This document shows positions 36,702 to 45,341 of a stretch of 64,000 nt of DNA, in pieces; positions within the stretch are counted from its first letter, which is position 1, and each line of letters begins with the position of its first letter. Both the position numbers and the translations under genes were made by a program. The DNA is from Basidiobolus meristosporus CBS 931.73. Lineage: Eukaryota; Basidiobolomycota; Basidiobolomycetes; Basidiobolales; Basidiobolaceae. The notes beneath the pieces are model-generated. The model was given only the letters and a program-made list of their open reading frames with translations, was not told where the DNA came from and ran no database searches. Where the stretch lies: NCBI GenBank assembly GCA_002104905.1, contig MCFE01000435.1, positions 1 to 64,000 of the forward strand, read 5' to 3'.

Positions 36702-36713
36702 GGGCTCATAACC
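36702..36713 (-). other. Primer-binding site matching initiator-Met tRNA anticodon loop
   Basis: Directly next to the 5' LTR, the minus strand reads GGTTATGAGCCC. Its complement GGGCTCATAACC is the anticodon stem-loop of eukaryotic initiator tRNA-Met. Priming from an internal (half) tRNA-iMet is known for Drosophila copia and yeast Ty5. The match is 12 bases and touches the LTR end, the expected position. Confidence 0.65.
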
Positions 36714-37062
36714 TGTTGTAAGAGTCTTGGAGATATTGGAAGTGATTTGGAGAACAAGTAGATTATGTGGTTTTCACTTAATGATTTATTGAATGTAAAA
36801 GTAGTATTTATACTTTTACCTGGTCTTGGCATTACAAACATATAGAATAGATTAAGGAAGGTCCCAAGAACATGTGTGCAGAGTTTGGGGCTGTTTGGAC
36901 AACTCTGAGAATTTTCATGTTCTGGGTACCTGGCATTTTGGTGAAAATACTCTAAGTAAATCCCGACAAGGAATTTGGTCAGTATTCTCTAGGATTTGAA
37001 GGTGATGATCTAAGTGACTAAGTTAGGTGAATATTTAGGTGGAAATACGAATTTTTACAATA
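36714..37062 (-). repeat. 5' LTR of Copia B
   Basis: 349 bp, TGTTGTAAGAGTC on the left and TTTTTACAATA on the right. The final CA is changed to TA, one of several differences from the partner LTR. Confidence 0.8.
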
Positions 37063-37523
37063 TTAGGGACAAAATATAGAAGACAGATGATCCACCACAG
37101 GATACACCTTTTTTACTGTGAAGGAGCAATTTCCTGGAGCATGAGAAAGCAACCAACTGTTACACTTTCCACTATAGAGGCAGAGTGCATAGCAGTCTGT
37201 GAAGCCACAAGAGAAGCAATGTGGTTAAGAGAGCTTTTCAAAAGCCAAGGCTTATGTCAAAAAATGCCTATCACTTAACTTCAAGATAACCAAGGATATA
37301 TACAATTGGATAGATACCCAGCTTTTCATGCTAGAACTAAGCACATAGACATTAGAGATTGTTTCATACAAGAAGCTATTGGGAATAACCATGTTTGCCT
37401 GTCTTGCTGTCCTACAGATGAAATGATTGCAGACATATTTACCAAACCATTAGCTAGAGACAAATCTGAATATCTTATGGCAAAATTAGGAATAGTCAGT
37501 GTGGGCATTTAGTTGAGCAGGAG

Positions 37524-37872
37524 TGTTGTAAAAACTTGAAATTCCACCTAAATGTGCACCTAAATTGGTCACTTGGATCATTCCCTACAAATCCTGAAGA
37601 ACACTGACCCAATTCCATGTTGGGATTTACTTGGAATATTTTCAATAAAACATTATGTACCCAGAACATGAAAATTATGTAACTTGTCCAATCAGCCCCA
37701 AATGTTTCCCGCATGCTCTTAGGACCTTCCTGAGCATATTCTACGCGTTTTTTAGGCCAAGATCATGTAAGAGTACAAATACCACTTTTACATTCAATAA
37801 ATCATTGAGTGAAAACCCCATAATCTACTTGTTCTCCCAATCGCTTCCAATATCTCCAGGACTCTTACAACA
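37524..37872 (+). repeat. 3' LTR of Copia A
   Basis: 349 bp starting TGTTGTAAAAACTTG and ending CTCTTACAACA. It follows the Copia A RNase H end (LGIVSVGI, stop at 37,510) and a short purine-rich tract (GAGCAGGAG). Confidence 0.8.
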
Positions 37873-37889
37873 ATTTCTAGTTTGTCAAA

Positions 37890-38140
37890 ATGATAGCTCT
37901 CAATATCTCAGGTACTGGCTGTTGAGCACACCAGCAGATGTATTTTCCTGGAGGAGACTAGGCCAACTTGCAATCAGGCCAAACTTGGTAATCACCACTT
38001 CTGCCAAAAAATGCAACCGAAAATTTGAGGAAAAAACACCAGCTAGATACCAGTAAGATACCGCTGAAATGCCAGCGAAATACCAGCTGAAGATCAGATG
38101 GATTCCAAGTTTGAGATTCTCCATAGGGAAAAGGAGTATA
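37890..38140. repeat. Dispersed repeat, copy 1
   Basis: This segment and 46,090-46,355 share a long run of matching words in the same order: CTCAATATCTCAGGTACT, TGCAACCGAAAATTTG, AAAAACACC, and a closing ATTCCAAGT. The middle is a run of ACCAG/AATACC-like short repeats. No ORF or termini are recognised. It lies exactly at the border between transposon block and gene space. Confidence 0.55.
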
Positions 38141-38189
38141 GTCCTGCCCTGAATATTTTAGGCAATAATGCGCAAAAATACCAGCTAAT

Positions 38190-38279
38190 GTATCCTACCA
38201 CAGGCATGATGGTAGAAATTATTTTGCCACATGGCGCCATAGAGTGCTGGATCAATCTACTATCCAATGGAACAAGTCT
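38190..38279. mobile_element. Relic of a Harbinger terminus
   Basis: About 90 bp match the right end of Harbinger H1 (7,300-7,393). Shared words are ATGGTAGAAATTAT, TGCTGGATCAATCT and the terminal CCAATGGAACAAGTCT. No second terminus lies nearby, so this is a truncated end or solo MITE fragment. It is the last transposon piece before gene space. Confidence 0.6.
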
Positions 38280-38900
38280 ATGGTATCGCCAACTGAGAAG
38301 CAGCTACAAATAGGATGCCAAGTACGGTTAGTGCATAGGGGCATGAGAGGGCTCACCTTAAAAAGGCGAATAAACTATATGTGCATCAATGCGGAACAAT
38401 TCGGATGGTGAATATCGAGTAAGGACTTCACACAACCCTTTTCTTGGATGATCTTGATTTGCCAGAATCCGTATTCCCTCAAAAGACCCACAACACCGCT
38501 TCCTGGGACATGTCTAAAAATACCTCACGTCTGGACTTAGCAAAGAAGACAAACAAGCACTGACTTGTATGGTACGTATGTAACCGTAAAAAGGAGAACG
38601 GAAGGCCGGTGACGTCATCGACACTGGACACGTTTGCCATTTGAATCGAAGCCGAAGAGAACGGAGAATCGCTGCTTCAACGCAGAATGATTTGGATGAT
38701 TTTGAAAACGATGTGGAGTAACTAACAAACAAATCCAGGATCCAGCGGGCGATTGGCTGCAATGGCATGTGATGTTCGAGCAACAATTCATCGCGGATTC
38801 CCCGAAATATCCCTGGTTGGTGCGTTACAGAATGGGATCTCCTCATTGGCGCCACCACGGATCGTCAAATCGGGCTGTTGTGTCATATCGGCATTCAAAA

Positions 38901-38954
38901 CAAACAGCCATTCATGACATTTGTATTCAAACAGCCATTCATGACATTTGTATT
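38901..38954. repeat. Perfect 27-bp tandem duplication
   Basis: The unit CAAACAGCCATTCATGACAT followed by TTGTATT occurs twice back to back (38,901-38,927 and 38,928-38,954) without mismatch. It could have arisen by replication slippage. It lies about 380 bp upstream of the mucin-like gene. Confidence 0.9.
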
Positions 38955-39281
38955 TTTAGCTCACCGATCTAGAGAATTGGAGAACAGTTTCTATGGATTA
39001 AGGTGCCTGGCAACCATCCAAACCCCCCAGAAATGGCGGTCGAAGTGCCACATGTGCCTAACCTGGCTCAAGAGAATGTTCATCGAACCGATTAGTAATC
39101 CTGTGGTTCAAATATCTTCCCTCTCAGAAGTGACGTAGTTGAGTGCCTCGGGCAAGCATAATCCCATTTGTGTTGCTTCACGATAGCGAGCAGTAAGCGG
39201 GATGGCCGAAGACGTTCTTTCCTTCTGCCATAGGGCAAGTGCATAGTATTCTTAGATAGAAGATCCGATGGGTTTTGCCCC

Positions 39282-39288
39282 TATATAA
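39282..39288 (+). promoter_or_regulatory. TATA box of the mucin-like gene
   Basis: TATATAAG lies about 46 bp before the ATG at 39,334, leaving room for a short leader. It is a canonical TATA box and the only one in the preceding kilobase. Confidence 0.6.
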
Positions 39289-39333
39289 GCACAGTCGCTG
39301 GTACTGCACAATGCATTAACAATCAACGCAATC

Positions 39334-40968
39334 ATGCATTTCTCTCTTAAGCTTCTTGCCAGCCTTGCTGCCGCAATCGTCGTCGCTGCCGACGGATCGG
39401 TGGCCTTGAAACCCACCGGTACCGACATAGTTTCGGAGAGCCCAGTGACCGCCGTTACGGAATTTCCCACCCTTGAACCCGGACCCGTTATCCCTACCTC
39501 CATCAGCCTCTCGACTTCCCTCATTACAGAATCCGAAAAGAGTACTTCTGAGAAAGAAACAGAAACCGAGAGCAAGAGTTCTACCGAAACTGACAAATCC
39601 ACTGAATCTAAGCCTACTGAGGTCAGCACCACTACTAGTGACAAGTCTACTGAGAGTCACAAGCCCACCGAGACCGTGAAGCCCACCACCAGTGTCGAAT
39701 CTACTGAGAGCCACAAGCCCACCGAGACCGTGAAGCCCACCACCAGTGTCGAATCTACTGAGAGCCACAAGCCCACTGAAGCCGAGACCGACAAATCCAC
39801 CGAATCTCACAAGCCTACTGAGACCGTCAAGCCCACCACCACTGAGAGTCATAAGCCAACCGATTCTGACAAGCACTCTTCCACTGATGCTACTGAGACC
39901 GATAAGTCTACCGAGTCTCACAAGCCTACCGAGACTGAGACCGATAAGTCCAGTGAATCTCACAAGCCCACTGTGACCGTGACCGACAAGTCCAGCGAAT
40001 CTCACAAGCCCACCGACACCGTGACCGTGACCGACAAGTCCAGCGAATCTCACAAGCCTACCGAGACCGTGACTGACAAGTCCAGCGAATCTCACAAGCC
40101 TACTGAGACTGTGACCGACAAGTCCAGTGAGTCTCATAAACCCACCACCACCGACAAGTCCACCGAAAGTCACAAGTCTACCGAGACCACTACTGACAAG
40201 TCTAGCGAATCTCACAAGCCTACTGAGACTGTGACCGACAAGTCCAGTGAATCTCACAAGCCTACCGAGACTGTGACCGACAAGTCCAGCGAATCTCATA
40301 AGCCTACCGAGACCGTCAAGACTACCACCAGCGACAAGACCACTGAATCACACAAGCCTTCGGAAACTGTCAAGCCCGACACCACTCACAAGGTCACTGA
40401 GACCAACGAGGTCACCACCACTGAGAAGGTCACCGTCACTGACCACATTACCCAGACCAAGGTGACCACCGCCACCAACCAGGTGACCGAAACCGTGAGC
40501 CCAGTCACCACCGGTAAGGAAACCGAGACCCACTTGACCACCACCACCCACAAGGTCACCGATACTCACAAGGCCACCACCACCGAGAAGCACACCGAAA
40601 CCCATCTGACCACCGCCACTCACAAGACCACCGAGACCCACATCACCACCGAGGCCCATGAAACTCACAAGCCTACTGTGAAGCCCACCAAGCCTCACAA
40701 GCCCACCGTCAAGCCCACCAAGACCCACAAGCCCACCGTCAAGCCCTGCGTCCCAGTGACCGTGACCGAAACCAAGACCGTGACCGTCACCGCGGGAGCC
40801 GAGCCCACGCACGAGACCTCCTGCGTCAACGGCACCTACAAGTGCGTCCACGGCGGAAAATCCACCAAGTTCACCGTCTGCGCCAACGGCCGAGAGGTGA
40901 CCCAATCCTGCGCACCCGGCACCGTGTGCAAACCATTCCAAGGGTCCATCATCTGTGACTGGGCCTAA
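39334..40968 (+). CDS. Secreted Ser/Thr-rich mucin-like protein with CBM19 domain
   Basis: A single-exon, 544-residue protein. Residues 1-19 (MHFSLKLLASLAAAIVVAA) are a classical signal peptide. Residues about 60-345 are Ser/Thr/Lys-rich with many copies of a 12-14 residue repeat of type TDKSSESHKPTETV; residues 350-470 continue as Thr/His/Lys repeats (THKVTDTHKATTTEK). The last 51 residues hold six Cys (SCVNGTYKCVHGG, CANGREV, SCAPGTVC, IICDWA), the pattern of carbohydrate-binding module 19, which binds chitin. It is probably an O-glycosylated cell-wall or extracellular protein. No GPI signal follows the CBM. The repeats also create a long spurious frame on the other strand. Repeat number may vary between strains (inference). 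An AATAAA at 41,102 may serve 3' processing. Confidence 0.85.
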   Translation: MHFSLKLLASLAAAIVVAADGSVALKPTGTDIVSESPVTAVTEFPTLEPGPVIPTSISLSTSLITESEKSTSEKETETESKSSTETDKSTESKPTEVSTTTSDKSTESHKPTETVKPTTSVESTESHKPTETVKPTTSVESTESHKPTEAETDKSTESHKPTETVKPTTTESHKPTDSDKHSSTDATETDKSTESHKPTETETDKSSESHKPTVTVTDKSSESHKPTDTVTVTDKSSESHKPTETVTDKSSESHKPTETVTDKSSESHKPTTTDKSTESHKSTETTTDKSSESHKPTETVTDKSSESHKPTETVTDKSSESHKPTETVKTTTSDKTTESHKPSETVKPDTTHKVTETNEVTTTEKVTVTDHITQTKVTTATNQVTETVSPVTTGKETETHLTTTTHKVTDTHKATTTEKHTETHLTTATHKTTETHITTEAHETHKPTVKPTKPHKPTVKPTKTHKPTVKPCVPVTVTETKTVTVTAGAEPTHETSCVNGTYKCVHGGKSTKFTVCANGREVTQSCAPGTVCKPFQGSIICDWA

Positions 40969-43900
40969 ATGGGAGGTCTGGACTTTCCTGTAACATAGAA
41001 CACGTTTGACACCGCACTCCCACCCCCTGCTTGAAACTGGTTTTGATCTGTACCCCATGTTTGCCTTCACCCTTCCCTTGAATGTGAATCCTCAGTGAGA
41101 ACAATAAATGCATCGCATGAAATCCCGTCTCGTTGCGCACCGATCTCCCAAGTGGAAAAGGCTTATCTGTCCCCTCCTAGCCAGGCTTTTCCATGTATAG
41201 ACAGCCACGCCATCAATCCACCTGAACGTGTGATCAAATTGCCGAAGTTTCTACGTAGGAGGGGGGGGGCAGATCTTGGGGAAATCTATCAGCCTCCGAT
41301 CCAAACCAATCCGATCGGCCCAGTTCCTGAGATCCCGGAGAGGGAATCTCTAGCATGTGTTTAGTGGAGACTTGATTGGGGATGGAGTTCCCACCTTTTC
41401 GAGACCATAGTCACCGCCACCACCGTTTAGTACCGATGAGCCGATTAATCGTTGGGGGGGGGTCGGCCGAGGGTATTTTTAGAAATCCCGAGAATGGAAC
41501 CTACAGCGGAGAGGTTGTCTGGCGATGGAAGTTCCAGCCTGGAAATTCAACCACCATGCTGAATCCAAGAGCCAAACATCATCCATATCCATGTGATTTG
41601 GGACGAAACATCAATGAAATCTCGTAAGTGATCGAGATCCACTCAATTCCAGACTCCGGGTTGACGCCAATTATCCGGCACCATCCCTGCCCTTCCAATT
41701 ATGCCCACACACGATGGATTTACTCTCGTGGAGATTAGATTGGAACCGATGGAACCGGAATTCCTATTCGGGTTTAACTTTGTTCACTGCTACTGGGGGG
41801 GTGTGTGGATAGAAGTGGTCGGGACAGCCAATATATTGTTACACACGCGTATGTACTATGTTGTTGTGTTGGTTGTGATTTCATGTTGGGGCTTTGCTTG
41901 AGCTCGATATGATACTCTTGTCGAGTTACTGAAAACGTAGACCCTATCATCTGTCTTCGTCTTCCCATCAGGTTCGGCCCGTCGAGGTGCCGCAAAAAAG
42001 AGAGATTCGGGATTTCAACTCAACTTGACAAACCTGTCCTGCGTTTTGGACATTCCCTCGCCACTTCCAGGTCTTGATCCTGCGGAACCTTGGGCTTGCT
42101 TTCCGGCACTTTTACTTGTAACTGTTTGTTTCTTATGATGATTTGAATGGTGGAACTCGTCAGGTACGGGAAACATTGGTACCACTGTTGTCAATGTAAT
42201 TGGACTTGTGGGTAATGTCACTACTGTACAAGACATGCCAAACCAAAGTTGATGGGATACTTGGTCCCTGAGATTAATAGGTATACAATATGGCGTTGGC
42301 CCATAGGCACACTTTGAACTAGTAACCGGAAGGATGTAGGCTATCAACTCTACTTTGGCAAATGGCCTTGGAAAGTGCAACTGGGCACTACCTATAATAT
42401 GCAGTTGGTAAGGAAGCTACATCAAGCACAATTGATATGGTAGAGACACAACACATATAATCAAGTAGTGTATAATGAGATGAAACATACCAACTGAAAC
42501 TTTACAAGAAATCAGTGCTAATGCGCCATACACAAGAGTCTTTTATGCTTCCTGAGCCTGCTAAAAAGTAACTCTTATCAAGTGCTGTCAAGTTCAGATC
42601 CAAAAGCCAAAATTTGACCGTGTTGAAAGCCAAATTCTTCGAAATCCATGACTACACTTGTTTGGTAGGGGAAGCGATATACAGGGAGGCATCAAGTAAT
42701 GCATCCTGTAGATTTGGTATTTACACCTCAACATTCGCACTCGCTCAGTCACTTGGATCTTGGCCCATGAGCTGTTCTCTTTGTCAGGAGCTACCTGGAG
42801 TATTTTCACCAAAATGACAGGTGCCCGGAACTTGAAAATTCGGTCGGTCGTCCGAAAACCCACAAGCTTTACACCCATGCGATTGGGCCCTTCCTCATAA
42901 CCTGCAGTTCGGGTATTAGAATATTGTATACGTTGCCGCTCAACACTAATGAAACCTTTCACCGGGAATTCTTGGTTCCATATCACGTGACCACCGAAAC
43001 TTCTTGATGGACCCCGTAAGAATGCCACATCGTGATCAGCAAAAGTCCAACCTGGATCAAACCTCCAACATTCAAGGATGAGGATTTGCAGTCACACCCC
43101 GACACAAAACCACGTGCGACATATAGGCAATGGGTATGAAGCCTACCAAGTCGCTTACTGGAAGGCGCGGATCAATACAAAATTTGGGACCGTACCCGGG
43201 GGCGCAACCCTACACAAAGGCCGTACTGAAAAGCGTTGAATTCCATAAACCCCCAAGAAACATCGAGATTTACGAAACGGTGTTGGGATCACTTGGATCC
43301 ACCGATTACTCATTGTCCATACCATGTGAGAGAACCAGTGACTGGGTTTGGAATGTTGCATAGATAGGTAAGAGTGTGCATAGGTTAACACATCTCATGG
43401 TGTGCCATCCTCCAATATGACCCCCAACCCTGGTGTCTTTGATATTCGACAGTGAATCCAAAGTATTCCCGTTGGGAATTCCTTCGATGACCCCTGGAGC
43501 TCATATGATAGCCACAGTATGGTAGAGCGTCTAGAAATGATTTGGAGAGGCAAGCATTCCACTTTCACGTCCACTTCAACTTCCTTGAAATCAGCCTCGT
43601 GTGGATAAGTCTCTGGCGCATCTACATAACAGGGGTAGATCATGTTGAGGCCAAATTCTAGGGATCTTTCCAGCCTTTGTAGTTTCAATCCCCTTCAATC
43701 TGCAACACAAACCACAGGCCGGATGATCTATCTATTTCGATGGCATGTCTAGCCCATGGGGTTGGAAGCTCTTCTTGGATATCAGCCCTGTAGTATCTCG
43801 GGGAGGGGGCAACATTCAAGAGGATTTAATCCCCTCTCCCAGAACCTCCATACACTACACCCCACTCACCGTTATCGTCCGATCCAGTCACGCATCTTGG

Positions 43901-43974
43901 GGGATGTGAGCAGTTCCAGGTGTGCGCACGCACCAATCGTCTGTTTGATGGGTGTCAATGCGTACACCTGGGAG
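40969..43974. other. Three kilobases without a confident gene
   Basis: Frames here are short and not conserved-looking. G runs occur at 41,260 and 41,452. The minus-strand frame 42,380-42,015 (FAKVELIAYILPVTSSKCAY, then a Ser/His/Lys-rich tail) might be a last exon preceded by an acceptor (TGCCCAG), but no start or upstream exon was found. An old LTR relic lies at 42,787-42,905. The rest is probably decayed repeat. Confidence 0.4.
42787..42905 (+). repeat. Ancient relic of the Copia LTR
   Basis: The segment GGAGTATTTTCACCAAAATG onward matches the middle of the Copia LTR: CACCAAAAT-CCAGGTACCCAGAAC-TGAAAATT, then CAAGCTTTACACCCATG corresponding to CAAACTTTGCACACATG, and GGGCCCTTCCT corresponding to AGGACCTTCCT. 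It is more GC-rich than the LTRs in the transposon block. No ends or TSD remain. Confidence 0.6.
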
Positions 43975-44346
43975 TAGGGTAAATATCGAGGAAGTATAGG
44001 AGTTGTGAGATCAACCGTTCCCTCATATAAGCGGCCGAGAGAGAGATCATTCGGGGCATAACCCGCACCAGCAATTGATGAAACCGAGGTCTGATGAGGT
44101 TGCAGTGTTACAGGATCGTCAACAGCACCACCACCATAAGCATAGATTCCTGGAGAAACGCTCCAATGGGATCCAGGAGCTGAGCGAAGTATACCTGCAC
44201 CTCGAACCGCTGGCCATGTTGCTCGCTCACTCCCGTTGGCACTAGGTGGAGAATATCGGCAATGGAAGTCGATTCGAGGAACGGTTGACGGGTGTCATGC
44301 TTGTTCAGCCATTGGAAAGGATTCGGAGAGTGCTAGGTTGCTGAGA

Positions 44347-44354
44347 TATAAATA
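44347..44354 (+). promoter_or_regulatory. TATA box of aquaglyceroporin 1
   Basis: TATAAATA lies 55 bp before the ATG at 44,409. The second gene has the weaker GATAAATA at 47,469-47,476, so the core promoters have diverged. Confidence 0.5.
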
Positions 44355-44408
44355 TATGGAACTCGTCATTCCCCTTAATTTCGCACTGATCCATTCCCAC
44401 TTTGAAGC

Positions 44409-45341
44409 ATGAGAGCCGATATAGTAGTAGACATTGAGACCGAGAAGACCACCCAGAACTACCGTCTGGACACGGAGGACCCAGTCTTCGTGTTAACTCC
44501 TGTCCAGGTTCGTATCCGAAGCTTCGCCATGGGGCTTCGGTACAGATATCGCGAATACACCGCCGAGTTCGCTAGCATGGTCATCCTGATGGTGCTTGGT
44601 TTGGGGGTGATCCACACTTCCATCCTGTACCCGCACCAGCAGAACTTCTTTGGGATCAATTGGGGCTGGGGACTGGCCTTGACTATGGCGATCTATTCCA
44701 ACGCCGGGATGTCCGGGGCTCACCTGAACCCGGCAGTCACCCTGGCCCTTGCCATCTCTCGAGGGTTCCCCTGGGCCAAAGTCCCGGGCTACATCTTCAC
44801 CCAAACCCTTGGGGCGTTCTGTGCAGCTGGGATAGTGTACGGCGTCTACCATCGATCCCTGGACACGTTCGACGGCGGAATCCGTCAGGTGACTGGGGAG
44901 AAAGGGACGGCCGGACTCTATGCAGGCTACCCCCAGCCGTACCTCAGCAATGGCAACGCATTTCTCGTCGAGTTTCTTCTCACCTGCATCATGATGTTCA
45001 TCGTCCTGGCCATTGGAGACCGCCGGAATGCCACCCATTCGGCCATCATCCCACTGGCGATAGGGCTGATGTTAGTATGCATCGGAGTCACCATTGGCGG
45101 GCTCAATGGCTATTCCCTTAACCCGGCACGCGACATGGGCCCTCGGTTGTTCCTGCTGATCGCCGGGTGGGGGACAGAGGCCTTCAGCGCATTCCATTAT
45201 TACTTCTGGATACCTATGGTGGCACCCACACTAGGCGCCATAGTCGGGGCCATTCTCTTCGACTTCATCCACCTGGTAGATTCACCGGACCAGGAGTCCA
45301 GGGGAGAAAGCGACACAATGATTCAAAGACATCGTAGATGA
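44409..45341 (+). CDS. Aquaglyceroporin, first tandem copy
   Basis: An intronless 310-residue major intrinsic protein: about 50 cytosolic N-terminal residues, then six predicted membrane helices (near 53-72, 84-104, 126-147, 184-202, 212-230, 259-286) and two re-entrant half-helices. The motifs are NPA at 107-109 (SGAHLNPAVTL) and NPA at 238-240 (LNPARD). The Asp at 242 after NPAR is typical of glycerol-conducting channels; water-selective members usually have Ser, so transport of glycerol, and perhaps urea, is likely (family inference). It differs from copy 2 by a longer tail (residues 299-310) and by N-terminal substitutions. It probably sits in the plasma or vacuolar membrane and acts in osmotic balance or glycerol exchange. 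Confidence 0.9.
   Translation: MRADIVVDIETEKTTQNYRLDTEDPVFVLTPVQVRIRSFAMGLRYRYREYTAEFASMVILMVLGLGVIHTSILYPHQQNFFGINWGWGLALTMAIYSNAGMSGAHLNPAVTLALAISRGFPWAKVPGYIFTQTLGAFCAAGIVYGVYHRSLDTFDGGIRQVTGEKGTAGLYAGYPQPYLSNGNAFLVEFLLTCIMMFIVLAIGDRRNATHSAIIPLAIGLMLVCIGVTIGGLNGYSLNPARDMGPRLFLLIAGWGTEAFSAFHYYFWIPMVAPTLGAIVGAILFDFIHLVDSPDQESRGESDTMIQRHRR

Larger units (their letters stand above)
32728..37062 (-). mobile_element. Full-length Ty1/Copia retrotransposon (Copia B)
   Basis: Two LTRs of about 348 bp (32,728-33,075 and 36,714-37,062) bracket an internal region read on the minus strand. The primer-binding site lies next to the 36,714 LTR and a purine-rich tract (AGTTGAGTGGGAG) next to the 33,075 LTR. 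The gene order is gag start, protease/integrase, RT and RNase H. The LTRs differ by several substitutions, so insertion is not very recent. It interrupts Copia A, and about 50 bp of target sequence is missing at the junction instead of a clean duplication. Confidence 0.8.
30170..37872 (+). mobile_element. Truncated Ty1/Copia element (Copia A) with nested insertions
   Basis: It abuts the CACTA-3 terminus at about 30,169 and starts inside the integrase region. It continues through the reverse transcriptase (MDVKTAFLNGE and VCKLEKSLCSLKQVPRAW, 31,200-31,511), is cut by a solo LTR (31,731-32,605), continues to 32,727, is cut by Copia B (32,728-37,062), then resumes with RNase H (STIEAECIAVCEATREAMW, ADIFTKPLARDK, 37,063-37,511). 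It ends with its 3' LTR at 37,524-37,872. The order integrase, RT, RNase H is that of Copia. The 5' half and 5' LTR are missing, and the frame is broken. Confidence 0.8.
38280..39333. other. Intergenic upstream region of the mucin-like gene
   Basis: About 1 kb without a convincing gene. Base composition changes here from AT-rich to balanced. It contains a 27-bp tandem duplication (38,901-38,954) and a TATA box just before the next gene. No RNA gene was seen. Confidence 0.5.

Noticed and set aside
36702-36713. A tRNA-Met-like anticodon sequence
   Set aside because: Only the anticodon arm is present, and no cloverleaf can be formed; its place next to the LTR shows it is a primer-binding site.
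1-38300. CRISPR arrays or prophage in the repeat-rich part
   Set aside because: No regular repeat-spacer structure is present. All repeats are explained by eukaryotic transposons, and the neighbouring genes have spliceosomal introns.
39316-40299. A 327-residue minus-strand frame opposite the mucin-like gene
   Set aside because: It is the mirror of the Ser/Thr/Lys repeat, giving a Gly/Leu/Val/Arg pattern. It lacks a signal or domain, and the plus strand has signal peptide and CBM19.
40348-41070. A 240-residue Gly-rich minus-strand frame
   Set aside because: It is again the antisense of the Thr-rich repeat; composition follows from the repeat codons.
41255-41275. G runs (41,259; 41,452; 54,238) as telomere or quadruplex sites
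   Set aside because: They are single homopolymer runs, not arrays of a telomere unit, and lie between ordinary genes.
42594-43028. A 144-residue minus-strand frame
   Set aside because: It runs through the old LTR relic and has no family features, so it is probably a chance frame.
44493-45121. Long frames in other phases of the aquaglyceroporin genes
   Set aside because: They duplicate exactly in both gene copies only because the DNA is duplicated; the MIP frame explains the conservation.
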